Origin: JAAYJK01 sp964501655
Lineage (GTDB): Bacteria > Bacillota > Syntrophomonadia > Syntrophomonadales > Syntrophomonadaceae
Assembly: GCA_964501655.1 (NCBI GenBank)
Contig: CAZCTN010000042.1
Coordinates: 1 to 19,239, forward strand
Direction of reading: 5' to 3'
DNA: 19,239 bases
Shown here: one piece after another, positions 1 through 7,062 of the stretch
How the letters are laid out: each line of letters starts with the position of its first letter
How positions within the stretch are numbered: the stretch's first letter is position 1
Notes under the pieces: model-generated
Databases searched by the model: none
What the model saw: only the letters and a program-made list of their open reading frames with translations
Told to the model about the DNA's origin: nothing
Position numbers and translations under genes: made by a program

Positions 1-14
1 AGGGAGGAAATAAA

Positions 15-239
15 ATGATTTGTCCGCGCTGTAATTCCAATACGGTTGAACTAATGGTTAAAGCTCCCAAGGATAATGCCTGGGAAATATATATTTGTAA
101 AACCTGCAATTTTGGATGGAGATCAACCGAGAGTGATGCAATAACCGATCCTGCTAAATACGACAAAAGATTTAAAATTGATCCAGCGAAGATTCCTACG
201 TTGGACATTATTCCACCCATACCCGAATTGAAAAAATAG
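15..239 (+). CDS. Hydroxyarylic acid decarboxylase subunit D (VdcD/BsdD-like)
   Basis: Small accessory subunit (74 aa) of the non-oxidative hydroxyarylic acid decarboxylases (vanillate/4-hydroxybenzoate type), known as VdcD, BsdD or EcdD. Seen: two Cys pairs, CPRC at residues 3-6 and CKTC at 28-31, forming a likely zinc ribbon; the family-typical stretch with AWEIY before the second pair and FGWRSTE after it; the ITDPAKYDKRFKIDP segment (residues 42-56); and a proline-rich end. Length equals that of known D subunits. The start is supported by GGGAGG at positions 2-7 just before the ATG. The UbiX-like B subunit follows 134 bases downstream. In Bacillus the order is B-C-D; here D precedes B, so the catalytic UbiD-like C subunit is probably just upstream of the window (inference). 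The substrate cannot be told from this subunit. Confidence 0.9.
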   Translation: MICPRCNSNTVELMVKAPKDNAWEIYICKTCNFGWRSTESDAITDPAKYDKRFKIDPAKIPTLDIIPPIPELKK

Positions 240-247
240 CCGGGGAA

Positions 248-284
248 GGTCAAACACCCCCTGCAATAATGGGGGTGTTTGGCC
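248..284 (+). other. Strong intercistronic hairpin between D and B subunit genes
   Basis: Positions 248-261 pair with 271-284 over 14 bp (11 bp perfect CAAACACCCCC/GGGGGTGTTTG plus GGT/GCC with one G-T wobble) around a 9-base loop. No U-run follows on either strand, so it is not a textbook intrinsic terminator. It could be an RNA processing or stability element that adjusts subunit ratio, or a weak terminator. Confidence 0.7.
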
Positions 285-373
285 CACAGTCAAGTACACA
301 CTGCAGTTATGTAAGGATGGGACCAGAGGCGGTGGCAGGCGTTACGTTAGCATAACCAAGGGAGGCCATTTTA

Positions 374-940
374 ATGAGAATTATTGTTGGAATATCTGGA
401 GCCAGCGGAGCTATTCTGGGTATTGAATTGCTCAAGGCACTTCGCGGGCATTCCCAATGTGAAAGTCATTTAATTGTATCTGAAGGGGCCAGGAAGACCC
501 TGGCAGCTGAGACTAATATGCAATTAGAAGAAGTGTTTTCCTTGGCTGATTATAACTATGATGCAAAGAATATGGCTGCATTAATTTCCAGTGGGTCGTT
601 TGAAACCGACGGTATGGTTATTGTTCCCTGCAGCATGAAGACGCTGGCTGCGGTCGCTCATGGCTATGCAGACAATCTTTTGGTTAGAGCAGCTGATGTT
701 TGTATGAAAGAGAATCGCAAAGTGATTCTAGTTCCCAGGGAGACCCCTTTCAGTAAAATACATCTTAAAAACCTGTTAGAGGCATCCAATTGCGGATGTA
801 CAATTGTTCCGCCCGTATTAACATTTTACAATAATCCCAAAACCATACAAGATCAAGTAAACCATATTGTGGGGAAGATTTTAATGCAGTTGGGGCTGGA
901 GCATTCAACATTTTCACCTTGGAAAGGTGAGAGTGGGTAA
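374..940 (+). CDS. Flavin prenyltransferase, UbiX family (decarboxylase subunit B, BsdB/VdcB type)
   Basis: 188 aa, the usual UbiX length. The family transfers a dimethylallyl group to FMN, making the prenylated FMN cofactor needed by UbiD-type decarboxylases. Seen: the N-terminal Rossmann-like GISGASGAILG (residues 6-16), GSFETDGMVIVPCSMKTLA (around 75-93), GYADNLLVRAADVCMKE (around 97-113), LVPRETPFSKIHLKNL (around 119-134) and the VPPVLTFYNNP segment near residue 150. The PCSMKTLA and FYNNP wording matches the BsdB/VdcB branch linked to hydroxyarylic acid decarboxylases rather than ubiquinone synthesis. ATG at 374 follows GGGAGG at 360-365 by 8 bases. The next gene begins one base after this stop, so the two are translationally coupled. 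Confidence 0.93.
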   Translation: MRIIVGISGASGAILGIELLKALRGHSQCESHLIVSEGARKTLAAETNMQLEEVFSLADYNYDAKNMAALISSGSFETDGMVIVPCSMKTLAAVAHGYADNLLVRAADVCMKENRKVILVPRETPFSKIHLKNLLEASNCGCTIVPPVLTFYNNPKTIQDQVNHIVGKILMQLGLEHSTFSPWKGESG

Positions 941-941
941 T

Positions 942-1376
942 ATGACTTCAAAGGAAGATAAATCTTTGCAGGAAATAAAAGTATTTCGCGCGCAGCACGG
1001 TAGCAATCCTCTTCAAGTTGAAGCCCTGGCTGTGATTAGTGGCAGCGATGTTACGGTTATATTTGGCGGTGGAACGCATTATCACATAGGAGCTACAGCA
1101 TTAGCAGTTCCGAGACCTAGCTTGGCCAATCCCAATCAAACGTCGGCCTCGGCTTCGGTGATTTGCGTATCCGGGCACAAAGAAGATGAAATAGCCCGTT
1201 GGGCGGCACTGTCACTGGCCTCAATATTGAATTGCATCGTGGTTGTATGTGTTGGGCTGCATGTGGATGAAGCTTCTGCAGATGATATAAAAATAATGCT
1301 GGACAACTTTGATAAGGTGTCAACAGACATTACGATGGTACTGCAAGAATATTATAGCAGTCAAAAAACAAGTTAA
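942..1376 (+). CDS. LpdD-like protein, putative prenylated-flavin chaperone
   Basis: 144 aa if started at ATG 942, one base after the UbiX stop; a GTG at 927 would add five residues inside the UbiX gene and is less likely. Seen: GGGTHYHIGATALAVPRPSL (residues 42-61), SASASVICVSGHKEDEIAR (68-86) and GLHVDEAS (105-112). From memory these resemble the LpdD-like family found beside ubiX/ubiD genes, for which a role as prenyl-FMN chaperone or carrier has been proposed. No signal peptide or membrane segment is seen. Tight coupling to UbiX fits a role in handing the new cofactor to a decarboxylase (inference). The family assignment rests on recalled motifs and the neighbours and was not searched. 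Confidence 0.65.
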   Translation: MTSKEDKSLQEIKVFRAQHGSNPLQVEALAVISGSDVTVIFGGGTHYHIGATALAVPRPSLANPNQTSASASVICVSGHKEDEIARWAALSLASILNCIVVVCVGLHVDEASADDIKIMLDNFDKVSTDITMVLQEYYSSQKTS

Positions 1377-1596
1377 ACTTCGTCTGGGTAGTCCAAGCTG
1401 TTATATGCAAAAGCAGTCATACACATCATTCTAATCATATAGTGGTTGGGTATTTATCGTTCAGCCAGAAGAACGAAAAGTTGTATGCCCGGGGCAACAT
1501 AAAATACGCAAACCAGCATAGGGATCTAAAGCAGTATATCAATAATAGATACAGGTATTAGCTGGATAGACACTCTATTAGTTAGGAGGGATAAAT

Positions 1597-1956
1597 ATGA
1601 GCCAAGTACTTAAACCGACTAAGGAGACAAATGATATGGCCCTAAACTATCTTAATATGTTGGAGGAATTAGGGTATCCAGTTGTCAAGGATAATAGGCT
1701 GGATATGGAAGAATTCAATGATGAGTTGAAGGAATGCGTATTATTTCAAGAAGAGTATGAAAATATGGCCCAAGTATACTTAAACGAACTTGAAAATATT
1801 GGTCTGCTTAAAGAAATAATAAACCGCCTTACACTTGAAGAATTTAATGATGTGCTCATACAGATAATGCCGCAGGAAGAAGAAATAATAAACCGACTGA
1901 ATTCAAAAAAGAAACCTCGGCCTATGTTTAGCGAGCAGCAGAAAGAGGTGTCATAG
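1597..1956 (+). CDS. Unrecognised protein with two 43-residue tandem repeats
   Basis: 119 aa, acidic and charged, probably all helical; I do not recognise the family. Seen: an internal duplication with an exact 43-residue period. Residues 14-44 and 57-87 share the pattern M-A-x-x-Y-L-N-x-L-E-x-x-G, then N-R-L-x-x-E-E-F-N-D-x-L. A shorter echo, EIINRL, recurs at 73-78 and 97-102. The two DNA copies (from 1636 and from 1765) are clearly diverged, so the duplication is old. The tail (residues 103-119) is basic and then polar. ATG 1597 follows GGAGGG at 1584-1589. The stop TAG (1954-1956) overlaps the next gene's GTG start at 1956, so it is likely translated together with the MBL-fold protein and may be its partner (inference). 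No signal or membrane segment is visible. Confidence 0.75.
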   Translation: MSQVLKPTKETNDMALNYLNMLEELGYPVVKDNRLDMEEFNDELKECVLFQEEYENMAQVYLNELENIGLLKEIINRLTLEEFNDVLIQIMPQEEEIINRLNSKKKPRPMFSEQQKEVS

Positions 1957-2798
1957 TGCAGGTCAAAATACAAATACTGGTTGAAAATACTGTGCCATTG
2001 TCAGATCTGGCTGGAGAACATGGATTTGCTGCCCTGATTGAAGTCGATGACACCAAAATCTTGTTAGATGTGGGAAACAAGGGCACTATAATGGAAAACA
2101 GCCAACTGCTGGGAATAGATTTGCAAGAAATTGATGCCATAGTCTTAAGCCATGGTCATTATGACCATACCGGAGCTCTTCCAGCTCTGCTTACGGAGAT
2201 TGGATCTAAAAAAATATATGCGCATTCCAATCTTTTTGAGCACCGGGTGGTTTTTGCAGGAGGTAAAATAATTGTTGAACCAGGTACTCCCTTTAGTCAA
2301 GAGCAATTGGAAGAAGCCGGGGGAACACTGATATTTGCCGACGATTTCACCCAGATTTATCCTGGAGTCTATATAAGTGGAGAAATACCCCGTGCAAATG
2401 ATTTTGAAGACGTAGGCGGCAATGGAACCTTCAAGGTTGAGAGGAATGGAGAGTTTGTGGATGACCTGCTTCCGGACGATATAGCTTTAATCATTGATCA
2501 TCCGGACGGCCTGATTATAGTAAGCGGATGCGCTCATTCCGGAATTATAAATATTATGGATTATGCCAGGTTTAAAACCGGACGTAGCGAGGTGCTGGCC
2601 TTTATAGGAGGTACACATTTATTGGATGCTTCTGATAACCGTATTAACAAGACAATAGCTTACCTCCAAGAGGAAAATAAGGTTGTTGATAAATTGGTGG
2701 TCTGTCATTGTACCGGTTTTAGCGCCAGTGCCAAGCTGTATAACGCCCTGGGCAGCCGGGTGATAAAAGGTGAAGTAGGTATGGAATTTTGTTTTTGA
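1956..2798 (+). CDS. MBL-fold metallo-hydrolase, COG1237 type
   Basis: 280 aa metallo-beta-lactamase-fold protein. Seen: N-terminal VKIQILVENTV; metal motif SHGHYDHTG with H66, H68, D70 and H71; SGCAHSGIINI with H194; GGTHLL with H221; and the C-terminal VCHCTGF with H251. This layout matches COG1237, whose members are often named after 7,8-dihydropterin-6-yl-methyl-4-(beta-D-ribofuranosyl)aminobenzene 5'-phosphate synthase. That name comes from a methanogen reaction and should not be transferred here; the bacterial substrate is unknown. Start GTG 1956 overlaps the TAG of the repeat protein by one base, with GAAAGAGG at 1941-1948 as ribosome binding site. All metal ligands are intact, so it is probably active. 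Confidence 0.88.
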   Translation: MQVKIQILVENTVPLSDLAGEHGFAALIEVDDTKILLDVGNKGTIMENSQLLGIDLQEIDAIVLSHGHYDHTGALPALLTEIGSKKIYAHSNLFEHRVVFAGGKIIVEPGTPFSQEQLEEAGGTLIFADDFTQIYPGVYISGEIPRANDFEDVGGNGTFKVERNGEFVDDLLPDDIALIIDHPDGLIIVSGCAHSGIINIMDYARFKTGRSEVLAFIGGTHLLDASDNRINKTIAYLQEENKVVDKLVVCHCTGFSASAKLYNALGSRVIKGEVGMEFCF

Positions 2799-2940
2799 TT
2801 AGGGCAAGGAAAGCATGAATATTGCTGGTTAGTGTAGTACGAGGCGAAAAGATAACTCCCGCATCATAAAGCGGCGGCTTGGAATTGCTCCGCAGTTTCA
2901 TACAATGCTTAAATACTAAAAGTGGTTAGGTGATGATTGT

Positions 2941-3153
2941 GTGCTTAAAAAGTTAGCAATAGTAAAAGGCCAAGGCGGATATTACGCTGGTAAGACAGGA
3001 ATTATTGTAGCCATCCGCGATGAACAAATCAGAGATAATGAAAGAAAATATTTATACAAACTGCTGATAGATGGACAAATTACTGGTTGGCTGGCTGGAG
3101 AATGGCTTAATGTATTAGAAGCTGCTAATCTAGGACAGGACGAAGCCATATAA
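2941..3153 (+). CDS. Small unrecognised protein (70 aa), possibly SH3-like barrel
   Basis: 70 aa starting with GTG at 2941, preceded by AGGTGA at 2928-2933. I do not recognise the family. The pattern VKGQGGYYAGKTGIIVAI, then a charged turn (residues 28-38), then YLYKLLIDGQITGWLAGEWL alternates short beta strands with Gly turns and resembles small KOW/SH3-like barrels (inference only). It is encoded 142 bases after the MBL gene on the same strand and could be in the same transcript. The coding signal is supported by the ribosome binding site and a sensible amino-acid composition; alternative frames give nothing better. Confidence 0.6.
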   Translation: MLKKLAIVKGQGGYYAGKTGIIVAIRDEQIRDNERKYLYKLLIDGQITGWLAGEWLNVLEAANLGQDEAI

Positions 3154-3318
3154 ATAGGAAGCATCAAAAAAGAGAAAATGAAGTTATAGCAAAGGCTTTG
3201 ATTGTTATTAATACTCAATTATATAAATACATTACTCCTCCTTCAAATATTGTCTTGATGCCCACATATATAGTCCAAATACAGCCGTTGGGTGTCAAGG
3301 CAATGAAGGTATAAATAA

Positions 3319-3346
3319 GTTCTAACCTAGCCCAGGCTGGGAGAAC
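3319..3346 (+). other. Stem-loop 1 of intergenic cluster
   Basis: GTTCT (3319-3323) pairs with AGAAC (3342-3346); inside, CCTAGC pairs with GCTGGG (one wobble) around a CCAG loop, with an AA bulge on the left arm. A short T-run follows at 3356-3360, ten bases later, so a terminator role for the 70-aa gene is only weakly supported. Confidence 0.5.
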
Positions 3347-3357
3347 GTTGCCCGATT

Positions 3358-3394
3358 TTTAAAGCTGCAGGAAAAACATGACTGCGGCCTTAAA
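3358..3394 (+). other. Stem-loop 2 of intergenic cluster
   Basis: TTTAAAGCTGCAG (3358-3370) pairs with CTGCGGCCTTAAA (3382-3394): 12 of 13 positions pair, including one G-T, around an 11-base A-rich loop. Confidence 0.6.
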
Positions 3395-3405
3395 TAATCC
3401 ACTCA

Positions 3406-3511
3406 TGTCCCAAGCAGTACAGTTTTAAAGTAATCAGTCAGATTTACCCCCTCAAATCTGATTTCCCATACTATACCCCTTAATTATTTCCTGGCTGGAC
3501 TGCTTGGGACA
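3406..3511. repeat. 106-base element with 17-bp terminal inverted repeats and inner stem-loop
   Basis: Positions 3406-3422 and 3495-3511 are inverted repeats matching at 16 of 17 bases (TGTCCCAAGCAGTNCAG). Between them lies a perfect 8-bp hairpin, TCAGATTT (3438-3445) with AAATCTGA (3454-3461), loop of 8 bases. This could be a folded RNA with a long closing stem, or a small MITE-like element; no target-site duplication is obvious at its edges and no second copy is in the window. Confidence 0.6.
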
Positions 3512-3544
3512 ATATAAAGAAAAACGAGATTAATTAAATAAAAC

Positions 3545-3596
3545 GATGTCAGACAGATAGCTGATTAGAATGTGGAGCAGCTATCTGTTTGGCGTT
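3545..3596 (+). other. Stem-loop 4 of intergenic cluster
   Basis: Positions 3548-3563 pair with 3578-3593 over 16 bp, with two wobbles, around a 14-base loop; the core is ACAGATAGCTG with CAGCTATCTGT. A few more weak pairs extend outward to 3545 and 3596. No poly-T follows (GTTATAT), so it is not a classic terminator. Confidence 0.6.
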
Positions 3597-3823
3597 ATAT
3601 GAGTAAAGGTAAATAGATTGAACCATAGAATAATGGGACCCGTGGAAAAATAACCGGTTTTATAAAATTCTCCTGATGGCTATAAATTATCTCAATATGT
3701 ATAACAGCACAAAGAGAATATTTTCGGGTTCTTCATTCAGAATGCTTACTACGCCATTCTATTTATAAGTAAATATTAGCCCATAATGACGACACTGTTC
3801 CCATGGGCTTGGGATTTGTGAAG

Positions 3824-3840
3824 TTGGCATGAAACTTGCT
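3824..3840 (+). promoter_or_regulatory. Sigma-54 (RpoN) promoter for the hbd-crt-thl operon
   Basis: TTGGCATGAAACTTGCT matches the sigma-54 consensus TGGCAC-N5-TTGC at nearly every key base. The GG (3826-3827) and GC (3838-3839) dinucleotides are 12 bases apart, as required. Predicted transcription start is near 3851, giving a leader of about 100 bases before the TTG start at 3955. A sigma-54 promoter implies control by an enhancer-binding activator encoded elsewhere. A 9-bp inverted pair, CATAATGAC (3782-3790) and GTCATTATG (3885-3893), flanks the promoter and may be incidental. Confidence 0.85.
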
Positions 3841-3954
3841 TCTAATGTGCAGAAAGAGTCATGGGGTTATTCTCATAATTTTTAGTCATTATGCCAAGGG
3901 AGGTGGTAGTCAGGATTAATTAGCTTAGAGAAAAATATGAAAGGAGTTTTAACA

Positions 3955-4803
3955 TTGAAAAGTATTGGAATAGTTGGAGCTGGAATAATGGGGACAGGCA
4001 TAGCCCAGGTAGCCGCCGAAGCCGGATACGCAGTAAAGATATTTGATCTGGATTCGAACATGATGGACAAGTCATTGAAAGGGCTGGCCAAAAGCTGGCA
4101 AAAAGCAGTTGACAAAGAAAAAATCAGTCAGGAAGAGATGAACAAAAGGGTAGCGCTGGTTACAGCAGTAAAAGACATGGCTGAGTTTAACGGTGCCGAC
4201 CTGGTGATTGAGGCCATAGCAGAGAACCTGGAAGCCAAAAAAGCGGTCTTTATGCGTTTAGAGGAAGTTTGCGGGGAAAATACTATTTTTGCCAGTAATA
4301 CTTCATCTCTTTCCATAACGGAAATCGCATCATTTACCAAAAGGGCAGACAAAGTGGCAGGTATGCATTTCTTTAATCCAGTTCCCATTATGAAGCTAAT
4401 AGAAATCGTTAATGGCTTGACTACTTCTGCCGAAACCATCGCCAGCCTAAAAGAAGTGGCGGTAAACATGAAAAAAGTTCCAGTTGTAGCCAAGGATACA
4501 CCGGGATTTATTGTGAACCGCCTGCTGGTACCGTTGTGCAATGAAGCAGCGAAGGTTTTAGAGGCTGGTGTAGCCAGTGCTGAAGATATCGATACTGCAA
4601 TGAAGCTGGGCGCCAATTGGCCGATGGGCCCCCTGGCTTTATCAGACATGGTCGGGTTGGATACTCATGTGGGTGCTACCGAAGGCTTGGAAAGGGAATT
4701 GAAGGATAGTCACTATGGCAGTGCCCGTTTAATACGTCAGATGGTCAGGGCTAATCAGTTGGGCATGAAGACCGGAAAAGGCTTTTATGACTACAAAAAG
4801 TAG
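3955..4803 (+). CDS. hbd: 3-hydroxybutyryl-CoA dehydrogenase
   Basis: NAD(P)-dependent oxidation of 3-hydroxybutyryl-CoA to acetoacetyl-CoA (reversible). I choose TTG 3955 rather than the in-frame ATG 3937 because AAAGGAG (3940-3946) lies between them at ideal spacing and because the product is then 282 aa, the length I recall for the clostridial enzyme. Seen: dinucleotide motif GAGIMGTG (residues 8-15); ASNTSSLSITEIA with S117; MHFFNPVPIMKLIE with H138 and E150; PGFIVNRLL with N188; and the C-terminal domain through MKLGANWPMGPLAL to GKGFYDYKK. Residue numbers agree with the catalytic Ser/His/Asn as I remember them for the clostridial enzyme. First gene of the sigma-54 operon; the crotonase start follows 17 bases after its stop. 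Confidence 0.95.
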   Translation: MKSIGIVGAGIMGTGIAQVAAEAGYAVKIFDLDSNMMDKSLKGLAKSWQKAVDKEKISQEEMNKRVALVTAVKDMAEFNGADLVIEAIAENLEAKKAVFMRLEEVCGENTIFASNTSSLSITEIASFTKRADKVAGMHFFNPVPIMKLIEIVNGLTTSAETIASLKEVAVNMKKVPVVAKDTPGFIVNRLLVPLCNEAAKVLEAGVASAEDIDTAMKLGANWPMGPLALSDMVGLDTHVGATEGLERELKDSHYGSARLIRQMVRANQLGMKTGKGFYDYKK

Positions 4804-4820
4804 CTAGTGGGGTGAAAAAA

Positions 4821-5600
4821 ATGGAATTTAACAATTTGCTCTATACCCAGGAAGGGGGACTAGGCATAATAACCCTGAACCGCCCCAAAGCCATGAATGC
4901 CCTGTGTGCAGAGCTGACTGACGAATTAGGCGAATTATTGGCGTATTTGGATCAGAATCCTGAAATCAGGGTACTTATTATTACCGGGGGGAGCAAAGCC
5001 TTTGCGGCGGGTGCGGATATCACTGAGATGATGGACCGTGATACTCTGGGTGCGTTCAGCTCGATAGGCAAAGTACATGCGGTATTTGACAAACTGGATG
5101 AACTGCGAGTACCAGTTATAGCCGCTATAAACGGACCTTGTATGGGAGGCGGATGTGAACTGTCACTATGCTGCGATTTTAGGATAGCCGGGGAAAAGGC
5201 TCTATTTGCGCTACCGGAGGTATCGCTTGGAGTTATTCCAGGATGTGGAGGCACCCAGCGCTTAGCCCAGTTGATAGGCCCCGTCAAAGCTAAAGAGATG
5301 GTTTATCTATGCGATATCGTTAAGGCCGCTGAAGCTCTGGAATTAGGACTGGTTAATAAAGTAGTGGCTGATGATCAGGTGATGGAAGAAGCCCGGGCAT
5401 GGGCAGCCAAATTAATGGCAAGACCAGCAATAGCCTTGAGATTTGCCAAGGAAGCCATTAATTGCGGAGTGAAGACGGATTTCATATCGGGCAAGAATAT
5501 GGAACTTTCAAGATTTGTCATGGCTTTTTCAAGTGAAGACCAGAAAGAGGGTATGCATGCCTTTGCTGAAAAGAGAAAGCCGGTTTATAAAAATAAATAA
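4821..5600 (+). CDS. crt: Enoyl-CoA hydratase (crotonase)
   Basis: Hydrates crotonyl-CoA (and similar short enoyl-CoAs) to 3-hydroxybutyryl-CoA. 259 aa from ATG 4821, preceded by GGGGTG at 4809-4814; a GTG at 4812 lies within that ribosome binding site and is less likely. Seen: crotonase core with FAAGADITEM (residues 61-70), oxyanion-hole INGPCMGGGCELSLCCD with E113, and ALPEVSLGVIPGCGGTQRL with E133. These two Glu correspond to the catalytic pair of rat mitochondrial hydratase, so a true hydratase is favoured over other crotonase-fold enzymes. Leu precedes PEV where Gln is more common. Sits between hbd and thiolase, matching the beta-oxidation order of reactions. Confidence 0.93.
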   Translation: MEFNNLLYTQEGGLGIITLNRPKAMNALCAELTDELGELLAYLDQNPEIRVLIITGGSKAFAAGADITEMMDRDTLGAFSSIGKVHAVFDKLDELRVPVIAAINGPCMGGGCELSLCCDFRIAGEKALFALPEVSLGVIPGCGGTQRLAQLIGPVKAKEMVYLCDIVKAAEALELGLVNKVVADDQVMEEARAWAAKLMARPAIALRFAKEAINCGVKTDFISGKNMELSRFVMAFSSEDQKEGMHAFAEKRKPVYKNK

Positions 5601-5619
5601 TTCAGAAGGGAGTCACTTT

Positions 5620-6849
5620 ATGTTAAATCAAAATAATGAAGTCGTAATGGTAAGTGCTTGCAGAACTGCTATAGGCAAATTTGGCGGCACTATCAAAGAT
5701 GTCAGAGCTAATGACTTGAGCATGGTGTCCGCAGGAGAGGCAATTAAACGGGCCGGTATTGATCCCCAGGTGATCGATGAAGTTGTTATGGGGATGACTA
5801 TGGGCCATGGTAATGGATCGCTGCCACCCCGCATTGTTGGTATGAAGCTCGGTTTGGATCCCAGATCAGGGGCCACCATGGTCAATCAAAACTGTGCGGC
5901 CAGCATGCGGGCAGTAGATATAGCTGCTATGAAATTAGCCATGGGGCAGACTCAAGTGGCCCTAGTGATAGGAACCGAAAGTCAAAGCACCATTCCCTAT
6001 ATCCTTCCTAATATGAGATGGGGAGCAAGAATGAGTGATACAAAATGTATCGACCCTGCCTTTATGGACGGAATGATGGATTCGCTGGTAGGCCTGCATA
6101 TGGGAGGCACCGCTGAAAATATAGCTGAGCGTTATGGTATCACCCGGGAAGAATGTGACTATTTAGCTTTAATCAGTCATACCCGTGCAGTACGTGCGGT
6201 TGATGGCGGACGATTCAAACGGGAGATTGTACCCTTGGAATACAAGACTAGAAAGGGTATGGCGGTATTTGATACCGATGAACATCCCATACGGAACACC
6301 AACATGGAGATCATGGCTAAATTGCCATCAGCATTTAAAAAAGGCGGGGTAGTAACCGCAGCCAATGCCTCAGGTATGAACGATTGTTCTGCTTCAGTAA
6401 TATTGATGACCAGGAAAAAAGCGGATGAACTGGGTGTAAAACCTTTAATGAAGCTTTTGAGCATATGTACCGAAGGAGTGGAACCGGCTGTTATGGGACT
6501 GGGACCGGCGGTAGCGATGCCCAAAGCCCTTAAAGAAGCGGGGCTGAACTATAATGATATCGAATACTGGGAAATCAATGAAGCTTTTGCGTCCCAAATG
6601 ATCGGCTGTTTTAGACTGTTCAAAGAAAATACAGGTATTGACATGAACTTCGGAACGATTGAGGAAGATGGCAATATCAATAATAACGGATCGGGCATTG
6701 GACTGGGACATCCGGTTGGAGCAACCGGTGTACGTCTTATTGTTAGCCTCTATCATGAACTTGAAAGACTGGGGGCGACTGTTGGCGGAGCATCCATGTG
6801 CGTAGGCGGCGGACCCGGAATGGCTTGCATTTGGACTCGAGACGTTTAA
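5620..6849 (+). CDS. Thiolase (acetyl-CoA C-acetyltransferase type)
   Basis: Cleaves acetoacetyl-CoA with CoA to two acetyl-CoA, or condenses in reverse. 409 aa from ATG 5620, which follows AGAAGGGAG at 5605-5613; the reading frame stays open into crotonase but no ribosome binding site supports an earlier start. Seen: nucleophile C92 in VNQNCAASMRA, WEINEAFASQ with N320, GSGIGLGHPVGATG with H364, and MCVGGGPGMA with C394. All catalytic residues are present. The wording around C92 (NQNCAASM in place of the commoner NxVCGSG) and the length, some 15-20 residues above the usual 392, mark a distinct branch, so the acyl length preference is uncertain. Third gene of the sigma-54 operon. Confidence 0.92.
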   Translation: MLNQNNEVVMVSACRTAIGKFGGTIKDVRANDLSMVSAGEAIKRAGIDPQVIDEVVMGMTMGHGNGSLPPRIVGMKLGLDPRSGATMVNQNCAASMRAVDIAAMKLAMGQTQVALVIGTESQSTIPYILPNMRWGARMSDTKCIDPAFMDGMMDSLVGLHMGGTAENIAERYGITREECDYLALISHTRAVRAVDGGRFKREIVPLEYKTRKGMAVFDTDEHPIRNTNMEIMAKLPSAFKKGGVVTAANASGMNDCSASVILMTRKKADELGVKPLMKLLSICTEGVEPAVMGLGPAVAMPKALKEAGLNYNDIEYWEINEAFASQMIGCFRLFKENTGIDMNFGTIEEDGNINNNGSGIGLGHPVGATGVRLIVSLYHELERLGATVGGASMCVGGGPGMACIWTRDV

Positions 6850-7062
6850 GTAACAAAACTAGGGAGCGTAGCAGATAAACATAGTAAGATGCAGGTGACT
6901 TGTTCTAATACTGTGTTCTGCCGGCAATATATGAAAACTACTTACTTTAGTCGAAAAATAATATGCAGCTTGATATTGACGACATTAATGCAAAAGACAG
7001 TTTGTGATCATCAGATAAATATTTGATAAAAATTATAAAAAATTTAAGGAGGAGATTTATCA

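Larger units (their letters stand above)
3154..3954 (+). other. 800-base gene-free region with hairpin cluster and sigma-54 promoter
   Basis: No convincing protein gene was found. Positions 3319-3595 contain four consecutive stem-loops, listed separately. Positions 3600-3820 are AT-rich without clear structure. Positions 3824-3840 hold a sigma-54 promoter for the downstream operon. The left part (3154-3318) shows nothing I can assign. Confidence 0.7.

Noticed and set aside
1381..1596. A promoter or riboswitch in the gap before the repeat protein.
   Set aside because: Only a short hairpin-like GTTG...CAAC patch near 1489-1508 and no clear -35/-10 pair.
1956..2798. Naming this MBL protein as the methanopterin-pathway synthase.
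   Set aside because: The name is a widespread database transfer; the other genes of that pathway are absent and the fold alone does not show the substrate.
3937..3954. ATG 3937 as start of 3-hydroxybutyryl-CoA dehydrogenase.
   Set aside because: The ribosome binding site AAAGGAG lies after it, and TTG 3955 gives the 282 aa expected for the family.
4128..4649. Long open frame on the minus strand opposite hbd (173 codons).
   Set aside because: A shadow of the well-supported hbd gene; no ribosome binding site and an unnatural composition.
5515..5619. In-frame upstream start for the thiolase inside crotonase.
   Set aside because: No ribosome binding site, it would overlap the crotonase gene by 86 bases, and the added residues do not look like a thiolase N-terminus.
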